From: an uncultured Tateyamaria sp.
Lineage (GTDB): Bacteria; Pseudomonadota; Alphaproteobacteria; Rhodobacterales; Rhodobacteraceae
Assembly (NCBI RefSeq): GCF_947503385.1
Contig: NZ_CANNDO010000001.1
Coordinates: 310,001-374,000, forward strand
Reading direction: 5' to 3'
Length of the DNA stretch: 64,000 nt
Position 1 is the first letter of the stretch. Each line of letters opens with the position of its first letter. A model generated the notes under the pieces. The model did no database searches. It was given only the letters and a program-made list of their open reading frames with translations, and was not told where the DNA came from. Shown here in pieces: positions 17,091 through 26,222 of the stretch. Both the position numbers and the translations under genes were made by a program.

Positions 17091-18188
17091 ATGAGTACAT
17101 CTTCACCCTCTGGGACCGTCCCAAACGCGCGGCAAAGCCGTGTCAGGTCGATCCAGTATCTGCGAGCCGTCGCGGCCCTGTCCGTTGTGGCATACCACGC
17201 GAGCAAGCGTGTGGACGAAGTATTTTCAGAGACGGTTATCGGTATCTTTCACCTTGGCCATGGCGGTGTTGACCTGTTTTTCGTCATCTCGGGTTTCATC
17301 ATGTGGAGCATCGGCTGCGACGCGCCCCGTGCGCCGGGGCAATTCCTGTTGCGCCGCGCCATTCGTGTAATCCCGCCCTATTGGGTGGCAACGCTGTGCT
17401 GGGTGGCGCTGATGCTGGTGCTGGGTGTCGGCTGGATCGTGATTACACCTGCGCACGTGATCCAGTCCCTGCTGTTTGTCCCACATTGGAGCCCAACATT
17501 CCCCGATACTTTCTGGCCTGTGCTGGTGCCGGGCTGGACGCTGCTGTTCGAGATGTTCTTTTATGCGCTGTTCGCCCTGACCCTGTTGGTGACGCATCAA
17601 TGGCGGCTGATCGCGCTTGCCGCCGCGCTGCTGTCATTGGTCGGGTTGGGCTGGCTGATGTCGCCGGAGACCGCTGCAATGCAAGCCTATACCAGCCCTT
17701 TATTGCTGGAATTCCTTGCCGGCTGCCTGATCGCTGAGGTTTGGCGCCGCGGCGTGTCAGGTCTTTGGACAGGTGTGGCGCTGATCATCGCGGGGCTTCT
17801 GGCACTGGTGTTTCTGACGCCGCTGGCGGTGCCGGACCAGACCTCTTGGGGGCGCCCGCTGACCTTTGGGTTGGCAGGGGCGCTGATCGTCTGGGGCGGC
17901 GTGTGCCTTGAACGTTATCTGCCCGATATGCCACTGCTGGAGCGTTTGGGCGACGCCAGCTATGCGATCTATCTGTTCCATTTCTTTGTGATCCAGATCT
18001 TTGCTGCCTTCTGGAACCGTCTACCGCTGGTCGATAACATTGCGGGCGCAGGCGGTTTTGTCATTCTGTGCCTGACAGCGTCATCGGTTCTTGGGCTTTG
18101 GCTGTTCAACAGTATGGAACGTCCGCTACAGAAACGGCTGACCGCCGGGCTGACACGACGTCCCGGCAAGGTGCAGACCGGACAGTGA
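17091..18188 (+). CDS. OafA/ExoZ-type membrane acyltransferase 1
   Basis: 365 residues, acyltransferase-3 family, with about ten membrane segments. It should transfer acetyl or another acyl group to a sugar of a lipid-linked repeat. The family blocks are YLRAVAALSVVAYHASKR, with the essential His, and GGVDLFFVISGFIM; RRAIRVIPPYW carries the conserved Arg pair. I chose the ATG at 17091; the frame extends further upstream, but that part is unconserved and overlaps the divergent GH16 promoter region. The second acyltransferase follows after 15 bases, so they are probably one operon. Confidence 0.9.
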   Translation: MSTSSPSGTVPNARQSRVRSIQYLRAVAALSVVAYHASKRVDEVFSETVIGIFHLGHGGVDLFFVISGFIMWSIGCDAPRAPGQFLLRRAIRVIPPYWVATLCWVALMLVLGVGWIVITPAHVIQSLLFVPHWSPTFPDTFWPVLVPGWTLLFEMFFYALFALTLLVTHQWRLIALAAALLSLVGLGWLMSPETAAMQAYTSPLLLEFLAGCLIAEVWRRGVSGLWTGVALIIAGLLALVFLTPLAVPDQTSWGRPLTFGLAGALIVWGGVCLERYLPDMPLLERLGDASYAIYLFHFFVIQIFAAFWNRLPLVDNIAGAGGFVILCLTASSVLGLWLFNSMERPLQKRLTAGLTRRPGKVQTGQ

Positions 18189-18203
18189 TGGGGTGGACAT
18201 GAC

Positions 18204-19229
18204 ATGCTGACAGGACTGCAAAGCGGTCGCGCCGTGGCGGCGATCATGGTGGCGATCTTCCACGCCAATCTGTTCTTGCTGCCAAAAAATTTCTACGACG
18301 GCTCGGGCGCGGGTGCCGTGTTCAACTTTGGCTATGCCGGCGTCGAGTTCTTTTTCGTACTGTCGGGCTTTATCATGATGCTGGTGCACCGGCAGGATTT
18401 CGGGCGGCCCGAACGGGTCGGACTGTTTCTCTATAAACGTGTCGTGCGGATCTACCCGATCTACTGGATGGTGCTGACATTTCTGGTCGCCATCTATCTG
18501 GCGTCGCCCGGACGCGGCCCCGATCACGCCCGCGAACCGGCATCCATTCTCGCCTCGTATCTGCTGTGGCCCACAGAAGACGGCCCAATCATGGCCGTGG
18601 CATGGACACTGCAACACGAGATGCTGTTCTACTTTGTCTTTGCGACACTGTTGTGGCGGGTCCGGATCGGCGCGAGTCTGTTTGCTATATGGATGCTGGC
18701 CTGTGTCGCGGCTCTGCCATTTTACGGGGATCTGGCGCATCCTGTTTCCTTTGTGCTCAAGCCGCATAACATTTTGTTTGCGCTGGGGATTGCCACCGCA
18801 CTTCTGTACGATCGTGTGGATCCGGGAACAGCGCGAGCGCTGTTCTGGGGCGGGCTGGTGCTGTTCCTTGGCACTGGTGTCGCTGAAACTGTTGGACAGG
18901 TGCCATTCCCACGTGGACCGCTGCCGCTCATATACGGATTGGGAGCTGCGTTGATGATGGTTGGCCTGACGCGGGGCGAACTACCGGCACCGCGTTTGCT
19001 CACCTTTTTGGGCGACGCGTCATATTCCATCTATCTGGTGCACCTGCCGGCCATGAACATTCTGGCGGTGTTTCTCAAACGTGCAGGCATTCACGAGGTC
19101 ATACCACCGTTGGCGATGCTGACGCTGATCGTCGGATTGGTGACCATCATCGGATGTTTTGTGCACGTTTTGGTCGAAAAGCCGCTCATGGCCTGGTTCA
19201 AGGCGCGCGCCGGAGCAGCCCGCGCCTGA
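18204..19229 (+). CDS. OafA/ExoZ-type membrane acyltransferase 2
   Basis: 341 residues of the acyltransferase-3 family: LQSGRAVAAIMVAIFHANLF near the N-terminus with the catalytic His, YAGVEFFFVLSGFIMML, and KRVVRIYPIYWM. Many hydrophobic segments and a C-terminal DASYSIYLVHLP block. It is 15 bases downstream of acyltransferase 1. The two are clearly different in sequence, so they are not a recent duplication and probably act on different positions or residues. Confidence 0.9.
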   Translation: MLTGLQSGRAVAAIMVAIFHANLFLLPKNFYDGSGAGAVFNFGYAGVEFFFVLSGFIMMLVHRQDFGRPERVGLFLYKRVVRIYPIYWMVLTFLVAIYLASPGRGPDHAREPASILASYLLWPTEDGPIMAVAWTLQHEMLFYFVFATLLWRVRIGASLFAIWMLACVAALPFYGDLAHPVSFVLKPHNILFALGIATALLYDRVDPGTARALFWGGLVLFLGTGVAETVGQVPFPRGPLPLIYGLGAALMMVGLTRGELPAPRLLTFLGDASYSIYLVHLPAMNILAVFLKRAGIHEVIPPLAMLTLIVGLVTIIGCFVHVLVEKPLMAWFKARAGAARA

Positions 19230-19704
19230 GGCCCCGTCGACAGACCGGATTTCCGCCTACGGTTCGGCTCCGCGTCGCTGACAGCACTATTTACAGTTGC
19301 AATAATCGGCTATTCTGCGCAGGCACTGCGACGAATCAGCGGCTTGCTACCGCTGTTTCTAAGGTGGATTGATGCCGAGATCGGTGCTAAGATGTAAACA
19401 ATAACCTGAAAATAAGGAGATTCTCGCCCGAATAGAAAAAATCTTAATAATTCAATTTTTACGAGATGTTTACTCAGATCGCCTTTCGAGACTTACCAAA
19501 ATGCGGCCACAAGGTGGCCATAATCTGACCAAGAATTCAAATTTAGCTAAAACTTGCGTCTCGAATCGTTGACATTAGGCGAAATTTTGCCACAAGTTAG
19601 CTGCAATCTGGGTGGGGTGTGTAGCGCGGACGATTCCGCATGAAATTCCCTGAAATGTAAAAACGGTGCGCGGAAGCGTGCCACCATGACATAAGGTTAA
19701 AAAA
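19230..19704. other. AT-rich leader region of the small RTX gene
   Basis: 475 bases without a convincing gene. It contains a short hairpin GGCCAC-AAG-GTGGCC (19505-19519) and a good -35 hexamer TTGACA (19570-19575) with no clear -10 at normal spacing. The long AT-rich leader and the strong terminator after the next gene suggest a separately controlled transcript. Confidence 0.5.
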
Positions 19705-20259
19705 ATGTCTTTTGTATCTCCCAACGGAAATGACGGCGGTGTCATCGAAACTGACAACGGCGACAACACAATCAACGGTGCTGGCGGTGATGACATCGTC
19801 AACGGCGCTGGCGGCGACGACTTTATCAAAGGCGGCGGCGGCGACGACGACATGAAAGGCGGCGTGGGTGACGACCGTCTTGCAGGCGGTGCCGGCGACG
19901 ACAAAATCGCAGGTGGTGGCGGTGACGACATCATCAACGGTGGTCTTGGCAACGACAAACTGGGCGGTGGCGCAGGTGACGACGTTCTGACCGGCGGCCC
20001 CGGCAACAACCGTCTGACCGGCGGTGAAGGCGCGGACACATTCGTGTTTGACGCGGAAAGCACCGGCAAAGACAAGATCCTCGACTTTGATGCGTCCGAA
20101 GGCGACACAATCCGCCTGAACGGCGGCATCGAAGCTGACGGTTTCCGCGAGTTTGCTGGCGGTACCATCGTCGATATGAGCACAGGCGGCACCATCATCT
20201 TCCAAGGCGTCGACATGGAAGAAGTGATGGAACTGTTTGGCGTGTTCGACATCGCCTAA
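19705..20259 (+). CDS. Small RTX calcium-binding protein
   Basis: 184 residues with no enzyme domain. After about 20 residues there are ten RTX nonapeptides (GDNTINGAG through GNNRLTGGE), then GADTFVFD and a C-terminal region of about 60 residues (KILDFDASEGDTIRLN and onward) of the kind that ends type I secretion substrates. No signal peptide. It should fold outside the cell on binding calcium. The gene has its own AT-rich leader and its own terminator and lies among polysaccharide acyltransferases, suggesting a matrix or polysaccharide-binding role; that role is inference. Confidence 0.88.
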   Translation: MSFVSPNGNDGGVIETDNGDNTINGAGGDDIVNGAGGDDFIKGGGGDDDMKGGVGDDRLAGGAGDDKIAGGGGDDIINGGLGNDKLGGGAGDDVLTGGPGNNRLTGGEGADTFVFDAESTGKDKILDFDASEGDTIRLNGGIEADGFREFAGGTIVDMSTGGTIIFQGVDMEEVMELFGVFDIA

Positions 20260-20290
20260 GCGTTCAACGTCTTTCAGACTTGAAATCAGG

Positions 20291-20325
20291 TCCCCTTTCC
20301 GCTCCGGTGGGAAGGGGATTTTTCT
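20291..20325 (+). terminator. Rho-independent terminator of the small RTX gene
   Basis: Stem CCCCTTTCC (20292-20300) / GGGAAGGGG (20309-20317) with one G-T pair and an 8-base loop, followed by ATTTTTCTTTT. Confidence 0.88.
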
Positions 20326-20397
20326 TTTCCGGCCTGCAGTATTCTGACAAGGGTGCTGCCATTCTCTGAGCGGCCGCACGATCGGACTGAATGAGCA

Positions 20398-21474
20398 ATG
20401 CCGGACCTGTCTGACCGCCGCACGCATCTGCCGACCCTAGACGGGTTGCGCGGGTTGGCCGCGATTATCGTCGTGATTTCTCACTGTGCAAATGCAGGTT
20501 TCCTGCCTGCCGAGCTTGGTCGCGGCTTTGGGCAGATGGGCGTCGGCCTGTTCTATGGCCTCAGCGGTCTGCTCATGGGGCGACTGTATCTGGGAAAACC
20601 CCTGACTCATGCCAACCTCGTAGACTACATATGGCGCCGGGCCGCGCGCGTGTTACCGCTATATTATGCGGTGCTCGCTTTGGGCGCGGTTCTGCTGTTC
20701 GGCTTTGGCACATCACCCTACATGCAGGAAGGCGCGGGTGACGTGTTCCGCGCCGCAGCGCTGATCTACGGCACGGGTGTGCTGTGGTCGATCCCCGTCG
20801 AAATCCAGTTCTACGTGGTTTTTGTCGCCATCTGGTACGCCGCCGCGCGTGGACGTCTGGGTGCCATGTTTGTCGGTTTGCTGATCATACAGGGCGTAAT
20901 TGTTGCCGCCATCTATCTGACCTCCGGTCTCGGCAAAGGTTTGGCGAACACCTATACGCTGGCATTCTGGCTACATTTCTTTCTGTTCGGGACACTTCTC
21001 GGACATCTGTCGACCAAGCCTGCATTTATGAAACGCGCCAACGCGCGGACGCCCATTGTGCTGGGGCTGTCAGCGCTGATCCTGATTGCGGGCTTGTTCA
21101 CGCCGCCCGGTATTCGTCACGCTTTGGGTATCCCTTCCACCTTTGTCTTTGTCGGGCCGATCAGTGGCGGCTACCCGCTCTTGCTGCTGCTCCTCGGCCT
21201 GCTCAACTTTGGGGCCTTGCGGCTGTTTGCAGGCAAGATCTGGCGCTGGCTGGGTAAGGTTTCGTTCAGCATCTACCTGCTGCACATGCCTGTGGTCGCT
21301 GCCGTCGCAGCACTTGCGGATGACGGGCCTGTGCCCGTCTGGGCAAAGGCGGCGTTGGTGTTTGGACTGACTTTCGCCCTCTCCGCATTGACCGAACGCT
21401 GGATCGAACTGGGTGCACAACGGGCCATACTGCGAATGCGCCCCGGCGGACGCACCGCACGGGGTGCGGCCTGA
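20398..21474 (+). CDS. OafA/ExoZ-type membrane acyltransferase 3
   Basis: 358 residues of the acyltransferase-3 family: TLDGLRGLAAIIVVISHCAN carries the essential His, MGVGLFYGLSGLLMG replaces the usual FFVLSG block, and RRAARVLPLYYAV has the Arg pair. The C-terminus has KVSFSIYLLHMP. Multi-pass membrane protein. Its start follows the RTX terminator by about 70 bases, so it has its own promoter or depends on read-through. It probably adds an acyl group to the polysaccharide; the acyl donor and site are unknown. Confidence 0.88.
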   Translation: MPDLSDRRTHLPTLDGLRGLAAIIVVISHCANAGFLPAELGRGFGQMGVGLFYGLSGLLMGRLYLGKPLTHANLVDYIWRRAARVLPLYYAVLALGAVLLFGFGTSPYMQEGAGDVFRAAALIYGTGVLWSIPVEIQFYVVFVAIWYAAARGRLGAMFVGLLIIQGVIVAAIYLTSGLGKGLANTYTLAFWLHFFLFGTLLGHLSTKPAFMKRANARTPIVLGLSALILIAGLFTPPGIRHALGIPSTFVFVGPISGGYPLLLLLLGLLNFGALRLFAGKIWRWLGKVSFSIYLLHMPVVAAVAALADDGPVPVWAKAALVFGLTFALSALTERWIELGAQRAILRMRPGGRTARGAA

Positions 21475-21610
21475 CGGTCCTCTGTGCCCAGTGAATTGGC
21501 ATGTGCACAACAGGCAGCATCAGAATGAACCAACGGTGTTTTCTCAATGGCCCTGTAACCGGCGGCACGGTAAGGTCCCGGCGACGTGATCCATCGGATA
21601 TCGACCGCCT

Positions 21611-23578
21611 GTGACCCATGCCCCCGTGACTTATCGCCCCGAAATCGACGGGATGCGCGCAATCGCCGTGGGCGCGGTGATTGTCTACCACCTCAAGATT
21701 GATTGGGGGGGTGATAGCCCCCTGATGGCCGGTGGATTTCTTGGTGTTGACCTGTTTTTCGTACTGTCAGGTTTTCTGATCACCGGCATCCTCGTGGATG
21801 AGTTTCGGAGCACCGGGCGCATCAGTATCGCGCAATTCTACTGGCGGCGCGCACGCCGCATCCTGCCGCCGCTGCTACTGGTCATGCTGGCCAGTTTGCC
21901 TGCGGCATGGGCGCTGCTGCTGCCGAGCGAGCTTGAGCGTTTTTCGCTGTCGCTGGTCGCCGCCCTCGCCTTTGTCAGCAACATTTTCTGGTTCTTCGAG
22001 TTGAGCGAATATGGCGCGCAATCCGGCCTGTTGCAGCCTTTTCTCCACACCTGGAGCCTCGCCATTGAAGAGCAGTTTTACCTGATCTTCCCACCGCTCC
22101 TGATCCTTTTGCTGCGCCATTTTACCCTGTCGCGCGTGATGTGGATCGTTGCCGCGCTGACTGGGATTGGCCTTGTCGTGGCTGCGATCACAACCGTGCT
22201 ACACCCCGCGTTTTCGTTTTATGCGCCGACAAGCCGCGCGTGGGAGATGTTGGCAGGCGCGCTGTTGGCCGTGATCTCCCGGCACCACGCGGCGCGCGGG
22301 CAAGGCGGCCTGTTTCGTTTTGTTCCTGCGGTGTCGTTGGTGGTCCTGCTCTGGGCGTTCTTCAGCCAGGATCTGGTCGAGATGCGGCATCCCGGCATCG
22401 ACACGCTGCCCGTCATCCTTGCCACATGCGGTCTGATCTGGTGCGCCGATCCACGCGAGCCTGTGACCCGGCTGCTGTCCACGGGACCGATGGTATGGAT
22501 CGGCAAGCTGTCCTATTCGCTATACCTTTGGCATTTCCCCGTATTTGCCTTTGGGCGGGTCATGTCGGTCGGCGCTCCCGGCCCGCTTGAGATGGCGCTG
22601 TGGCTAGCGATGACCTTGGCGCTGTCGGTTGCGGGGTATCATTTGGTGGAAAAGCCGTTCCGCTTTCGCGTGGGTCCCCGCCCCTTTGCCGCCGCGACGC
22701 TGGCAGCAGTGCTTCCGGTGGCGGGCATCACCGCGCTAAGCCTGTCGGACATGGGCGCGTCATCGGGCCGGGCGCAGGCACTGGCCGAACTCTACGGACC
22801 AAACGAGATCGATAATTCCGTGCTGGCGCAGGCCAGCTGGGGCTTGATTGATGCTCGTTTCCCGGAAGAAGATATCGGGCCGTGGAACGCACAACGCCCA
22901 TCCGTTTCCGGAACCACAAAACTGTGGTTCGAAGGCGCTGATACCCGCAAGGTCCTGATCGTGGGCGACAGTCTGTCCAAGGACGTCTACAACGCGCTGA
23001 CGCTGAATGCCGAACGGTTTCCAAACTACGAATTTGCCCGCTTCAACCTGCATCGCAAGTCATTGGATGAAGACCTTGTAACGCTGGTCGGCACGCCAAA
23101 CTTTGCGGCTGCAGACGTGATAATGATCGCGCCGAACTATTACCGCGAATACCGGCGCGCCCTGACCGCGATGCTCGAGTCCGTCGGCGGCCAGGGCAAG
23201 GACGTTATTGTGCTGGGCAACACCGCCAAGTTCAACGCAGGTGGCGCGCAACCGCTGTTCGACTGGTTTTTGATCAAATCTGGTGACCGCGCTGCACTCG
23301 AAAACCTGAATGCCCTCGCTCCGAAATACGAGGACGACCGGTCGCGGGTTCAAAACACAGTCATCCGAGACATCGCAGAAGCCGCCGGCGCGCAATACCT
23401 GTCCCGACGCGATCTGGTGTGCCAGAGCGACATCAGCTGTACCCTGATCACCCAAGACGGGCTCAAGACGATGTATGACGGGCTGCATTGGTCACTGGCC
23501 GGAGCCGCACTGTTCGGCAGCCGCGCCGCAGACGCCGGGTGGCTTGCCGCGCCATCGCCGATTGAGACGGGCGGATGA
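21611..23578 (+). CDS. OafA-type acyltransferase 4 with C-terminal SGNH domain
   Basis: 655 residues from GTG 21611. The N-terminal half is a multi-pass acyltransferase-3 domain (YRPEIDGMRAIAVGAVIVYH, FLGVDLFFVLSGFLITG, RRARRILPPL). After the last membrane helix (about residue 375) comes a periplasmic SGNH domain with GDS (S454 in LIVGDSLSKDVYN) and D623/H626 in YDGLHWSLAG. This is the OafA/OatA-like two-domain design in which the membrane domain moves the acyl group across and the SGNH domain places it on the glycan. Start choice is fair: no strong ribosome site is seen. The next gene begins 10 bases after it, as in an operon with the polymerase and flippase. Confidence 0.92.
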   Translation: MTHAPVTYRPEIDGMRAIAVGAVIVYHLKIDWGGDSPLMAGGFLGVDLFFVLSGFLITGILVDEFRSTGRISIAQFYWRRARRILPPLLLVMLASLPAAWALLLPSELERFSLSLVAALAFVSNIFWFFELSEYGAQSGLLQPFLHTWSLAIEEQFYLIFPPLLILLLRHFTLSRVMWIVAALTGIGLVVAAITTVLHPAFSFYAPTSRAWEMLAGALLAVISRHHAARGQGGLFRFVPAVSLVVLLWAFFSQDLVEMRHPGIDTLPVILATCGLIWCADPREPVTRLLSTGPMVWIGKLSYSLYLWHFPVFAFGRVMSVGAPGPLEMALWLAMTLALSVAGYHLVEKPFRFRVGPRPFAAATLAAVLPVAGITALSLSDMGASSGRAQALAELYGPNEIDNSVLAQASWGLIDARFPEEDIGPWNAQRPSVSGTTKLWFEGADTRKVLIVGDSLSKDVYNALTLNAERFPNYEFARFNLHRKSLDEDLVTLVGTPNFAAADVIMIAPNYYREYRRALTAMLESVGGQGKDVIVLGNTAKFNAGGAQPLFDWFLIKSGDRAALENLNALAPKYEDDRSRVQNTVIRDIAEAAGAQYLSRRDLVCQSDISCTLITQDGLKTMYDGLHWSLAGAALFGSRAADAGWLAAPSPIETGG

Positions 23579-23588
23579 GCGTGACGCG

Positions 23589-24893
23589 ATGAGTGTGGCC
23601 GACAGCACATATGCAGAGCCCAAGGCACAGGCGACACCGAATTACCTGTTCTGGGCGGTCGTGGACGCGACATTGCTGTCGCTCATCATCCTGCTCAGTG
23701 CGGACATGCTGATTCAGGTCAGGTTCCTGCAATCGCCGCTATGGATGGTGTGCTATGCGTTAACGATGCTGAGGATCGGCATCGTGCTGCCGCAGTTCCT
23801 GCCCGTTGTCAGGCGCAATTGGGTCATTCTCATCTACCCGGCCATCTGCATCGCGTCGGTGTCGTGGTCGCTCACCAAACCTTATAGCCTTGTGGCCAGC
23901 CTCCAGCTGACGATGACTATGGTGATGGGCATGTATTTGGGTTGGCGGTATTCCATGACCGTGATCCTCAAGGCGCTGGCGGTAGTGCTGTCCATCGGTG
24001 TCGCCCTGTCGATCCTGCATTGGGCCACGGGTATTTTTCCGTGGCCGGTCTACACCCGGATCGGCGGGCTCGCGGGACTGTTTTCAGGCAAGAACATGTT
24101 GGGTCTGCGCGCCCTGTTCGCCGCCACCGCGATCCTCACCATTCTTATGATGTACCGTCACGAGGTTGGGCCGCTGTTCCGGCAATTGTCCATTTTTGCG
24201 CTGCTGGGCAACATGTTCGCGCTGGCGCTGTCCCTGTCGATGACATCCGTCCTGCTGATGCCGGTCATGACCGGCGTGCTGCTTGCCTTTTGTTGGTACA
24301 GAGTGCCGCCCGCTTTCTTTGCCGCCGGTCTGTTGGTGACGCTTGCCGCAATCTCATTTGGGCCAGTGGTGCTGGCCATTGCAGGTATCAACCCGATCGA
24401 AGCGATCCTCGGCGCCGTCGGCAAAAGCACAACCCTGACCGGGCGCGTCTATCTGTGGCAAATCGCGCTAGAGGTCTACCGCGAATACCCGATTGCGGGC
24501 ACGGGCTATCGCGCGTTTTGGCAAGCGCCGACCTTCCTGAACGAGCGGCTGGCGACACAGGATGCGGGCGCCACGACCAGCCGGTCCTTCCACAGCTTTC
24601 CGTTGGAAATCCTCGTCTCTGCGGGATGGGCCGCGCTGTTGGCCATGCTGGCCATCATCTGGGTTGCGACGGCGCGGATGCTGGCAATCTACCGCCGCAA
24701 CCGTTCCGTTGCGATGGCGGGCGGATTGGCCCTGTTGGTGGGGGTCGTCGTGTCATCGCTGACCGGAACGTCTCTTTATCGCGGGCACGAATTGATGATC
24801 ATCCTGCTGGTGGCTTTTGCTGTCACCGCGGGCGAGGACCTGCACCGAATGCGGATTGCAGATTCCGATAGAAACAAGGGCAACAACACATGA
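23589..24893 (+). CDS. O-antigen ligase/polymerase-like protein (Wzy/ExoQ-type)
   Basis: 434 residues with about ten or more hydrophobic segments and the large polar loop typical of Wzy/WaaL proteins; LFSGKNMLGLRALFA and a segment ending YREYPIAGTGY match the ligase family's conserved region. It would polymerise repeat units in the periplasm, or ligate them to a carrier. The ATG at 23589 is preferred over an in-frame start far upstream inside the acyltransferase gene. The stop overlaps the flippase start (ATGA), so translation is coupled. Confidence 0.85.
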   Translation: MSVADSTYAEPKAQATPNYLFWAVVDATLLSLIILLSADMLIQVRFLQSPLWMVCYALTMLRIGIVLPQFLPVVRRNWVILIYPAICIASVSWSLTKPYSLVASLQLTMTMVMGMYLGWRYSMTVILKALAVVLSIGVALSILHWATGIFPWPVYTRIGGLAGLFSGKNMLGLRALFAATAILTILMMYRHEVGPLFRQLSIFALLGNMFALALSLSMTSVLLMPVMTGVLLAFCWYRVPPAFFAAGLLVTLAAISFGPVVLAIAGINPIEAILGAVGKSTTLTGRVYLWQIALEVYREYPIAGTGYRAFWQAPTFLNERLATQDAGATTSRSFHSFPLEILVSAGWAALLAMLAIIWVATARMLAIYRRNRSVAMAGGLALLVGVVVSSLTGTSLYRGHELMIILLVAFAVTAGEDLHRMRIADSDRNKGNNT

Positions 24894-26215
24894 TGCAGCG
24901 TCTGCGCAATTCGGGCGCTGCGCGTCTGTTCGGGACGGCGGGCATCGTTCTTGCTGTGCGGGTCAGTGGCACACTTCTCACCCTGACCTACACGCTTTTG
25001 ATGATCGGCGTTGCCCCACCCGAAGAGGTAGGCCACGCCTTTGCCGCGCTGTCGGCGGGGTTCCTGCTGTCGGTCGTCGTCTCCCTGAATGTCGAAGCCG
25101 GGTCGATCCGGTTCCTGCCACTTTACTTCGAAAATGAGCGCAAGGCGGATGCCTCGGGCTATGTCTTTTGGTGCCGCCGCACTGTGCTGGTGATGACGGC
25201 GGGCTTGATGATTCCGGCGGTGGCCATTCTGATCTGGCGCAACGGGCTGGCCGAATTGGGTCCGTATCTTTTGAGTTTTGCCGCAGCACCCATCATCGCC
25301 AACGGGCGCATTAACAGCCGCCATGGCATCGCCCTTGGGCTGGTGTTGCGCGCGGCGCTGCCGCGGATGCTGGTGCGGCCTGTCTTTATGACCGCCGCTC
25401 TGGGCACTGCCAACCTGATGGACCTTGACCTGAGCGCGACGCAGATCATGGTTGCGTTCTTTGTGGCGTCATCGCTGGCGACTGGTCTGCAATGGCTGCT
25501 GATCCGCCACGCTATGGCCTTTCGACATGAGACCAAGCCCGACTATTCAGAGGCGCGCGATTGGGTACCGTTCGGACTGATGCTGAGCCCGATGCTGGTG
25601 ATGAATGAATACATGCGCAATCTTATCATCCTGACCTCCGGCATCGTGCTCATGCCTGCGGATGTGGCCCGGTTGGGGATTTCGCTGTCGATGATCAGTG
25701 TGCTTAACTTTGGCCTCAACGCCTTTGACATGGTGTTCAGCCCAAAGATCTCGCGTGCCACCGCACAGGACAAACCCCGGCGCCGAGCCAAGCTGTTGAC
25801 CGTGTGTGGCGCGGGCAAGCTGGTCGCGTTGGTGGTCGGCGTACCCTTGGCGTGGGTGTTCATACCGTACGTTTTGGGCTTTATGGGCAAAGACTATGCC
25901 GGGATCGAAGACATGTTCCTCGCCCTCGCGATCATCCCGGCGTCCAAGGCAATTTTTGGCCCAGCAAACCTTGTACTGAACGTCACCGGCCACAAGAAAA
26001 TACTGTTCTGGTGCGCGCTGATTGGGGCGGGCGGGATCGTGCTGGGCACGCTGGCCGGACACGCAATTGATGGCACGCGCGGCGTGATCATCGGGGCCGC
26101 ACTAGCGGCGGCATTTTATCAGGCGCTGCTGTTTACCATGTGCCGCTGGCACACCGGCACTGACACCACCGTCCTGTCCCTGATGTGGGACAAGCGGCGG
26201 CAGGTGGCGGCGTAA
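24890..26215 (+). CDS. Polysaccharide flippase, Wzx/MATE-like
   Basis: 441 residues with roughly twelve hydrophobic segments and few long loops, beginning RLFGTAGIVLAVRVSGTLLT, as in lipid-linked oligosaccharide flippases of the MOP superfamily. It would turn undecaprenyl-linked repeat units across the inner membrane for the polymerase encoded just upstream. It overlaps that gene by 4 bases and ends 7 bases before a convergent sulfotransferase gene. Confidence 0.85.
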   Translation: MMQRLRNSGAARLFGTAGIVLAVRVSGTLLTLTYTLLMIGVAPPEEVGHAFAALSAGFLLSVVVSLNVEAGSIRFLPLYFENERKADASGYVFWCRRTVLVMTAGLMIPAVAILIWRNGLAELGPYLLSFAAAPIIANGRINSRHGIALGLVLRAALPRMLVRPVFMTAALGTANLMDLDLSATQIMVAFFVASSLATGLQWLLIRHAMAFRHETKPDYSEARDWVPFGLMLSPMLVMNEYMRNLIILTSGIVLMPADVARLGISLSMISVLNFGLNAFDMVFSPKISRATAQDKPRRRAKLLTVCGAGKLVALVVGVPLAWVFIPYVLGFMGKDYAGIEDMFLALAIIPASKAIFGPANLVLNVTGHKKILFWCALIGAGGIVLGTLAGHAIDGTRGVIIGAALAAAFYQALLFTMCRWHTGTDTTVLSLMWDKRRQVAA

Positions 26216-26222
26216 TCGATGA

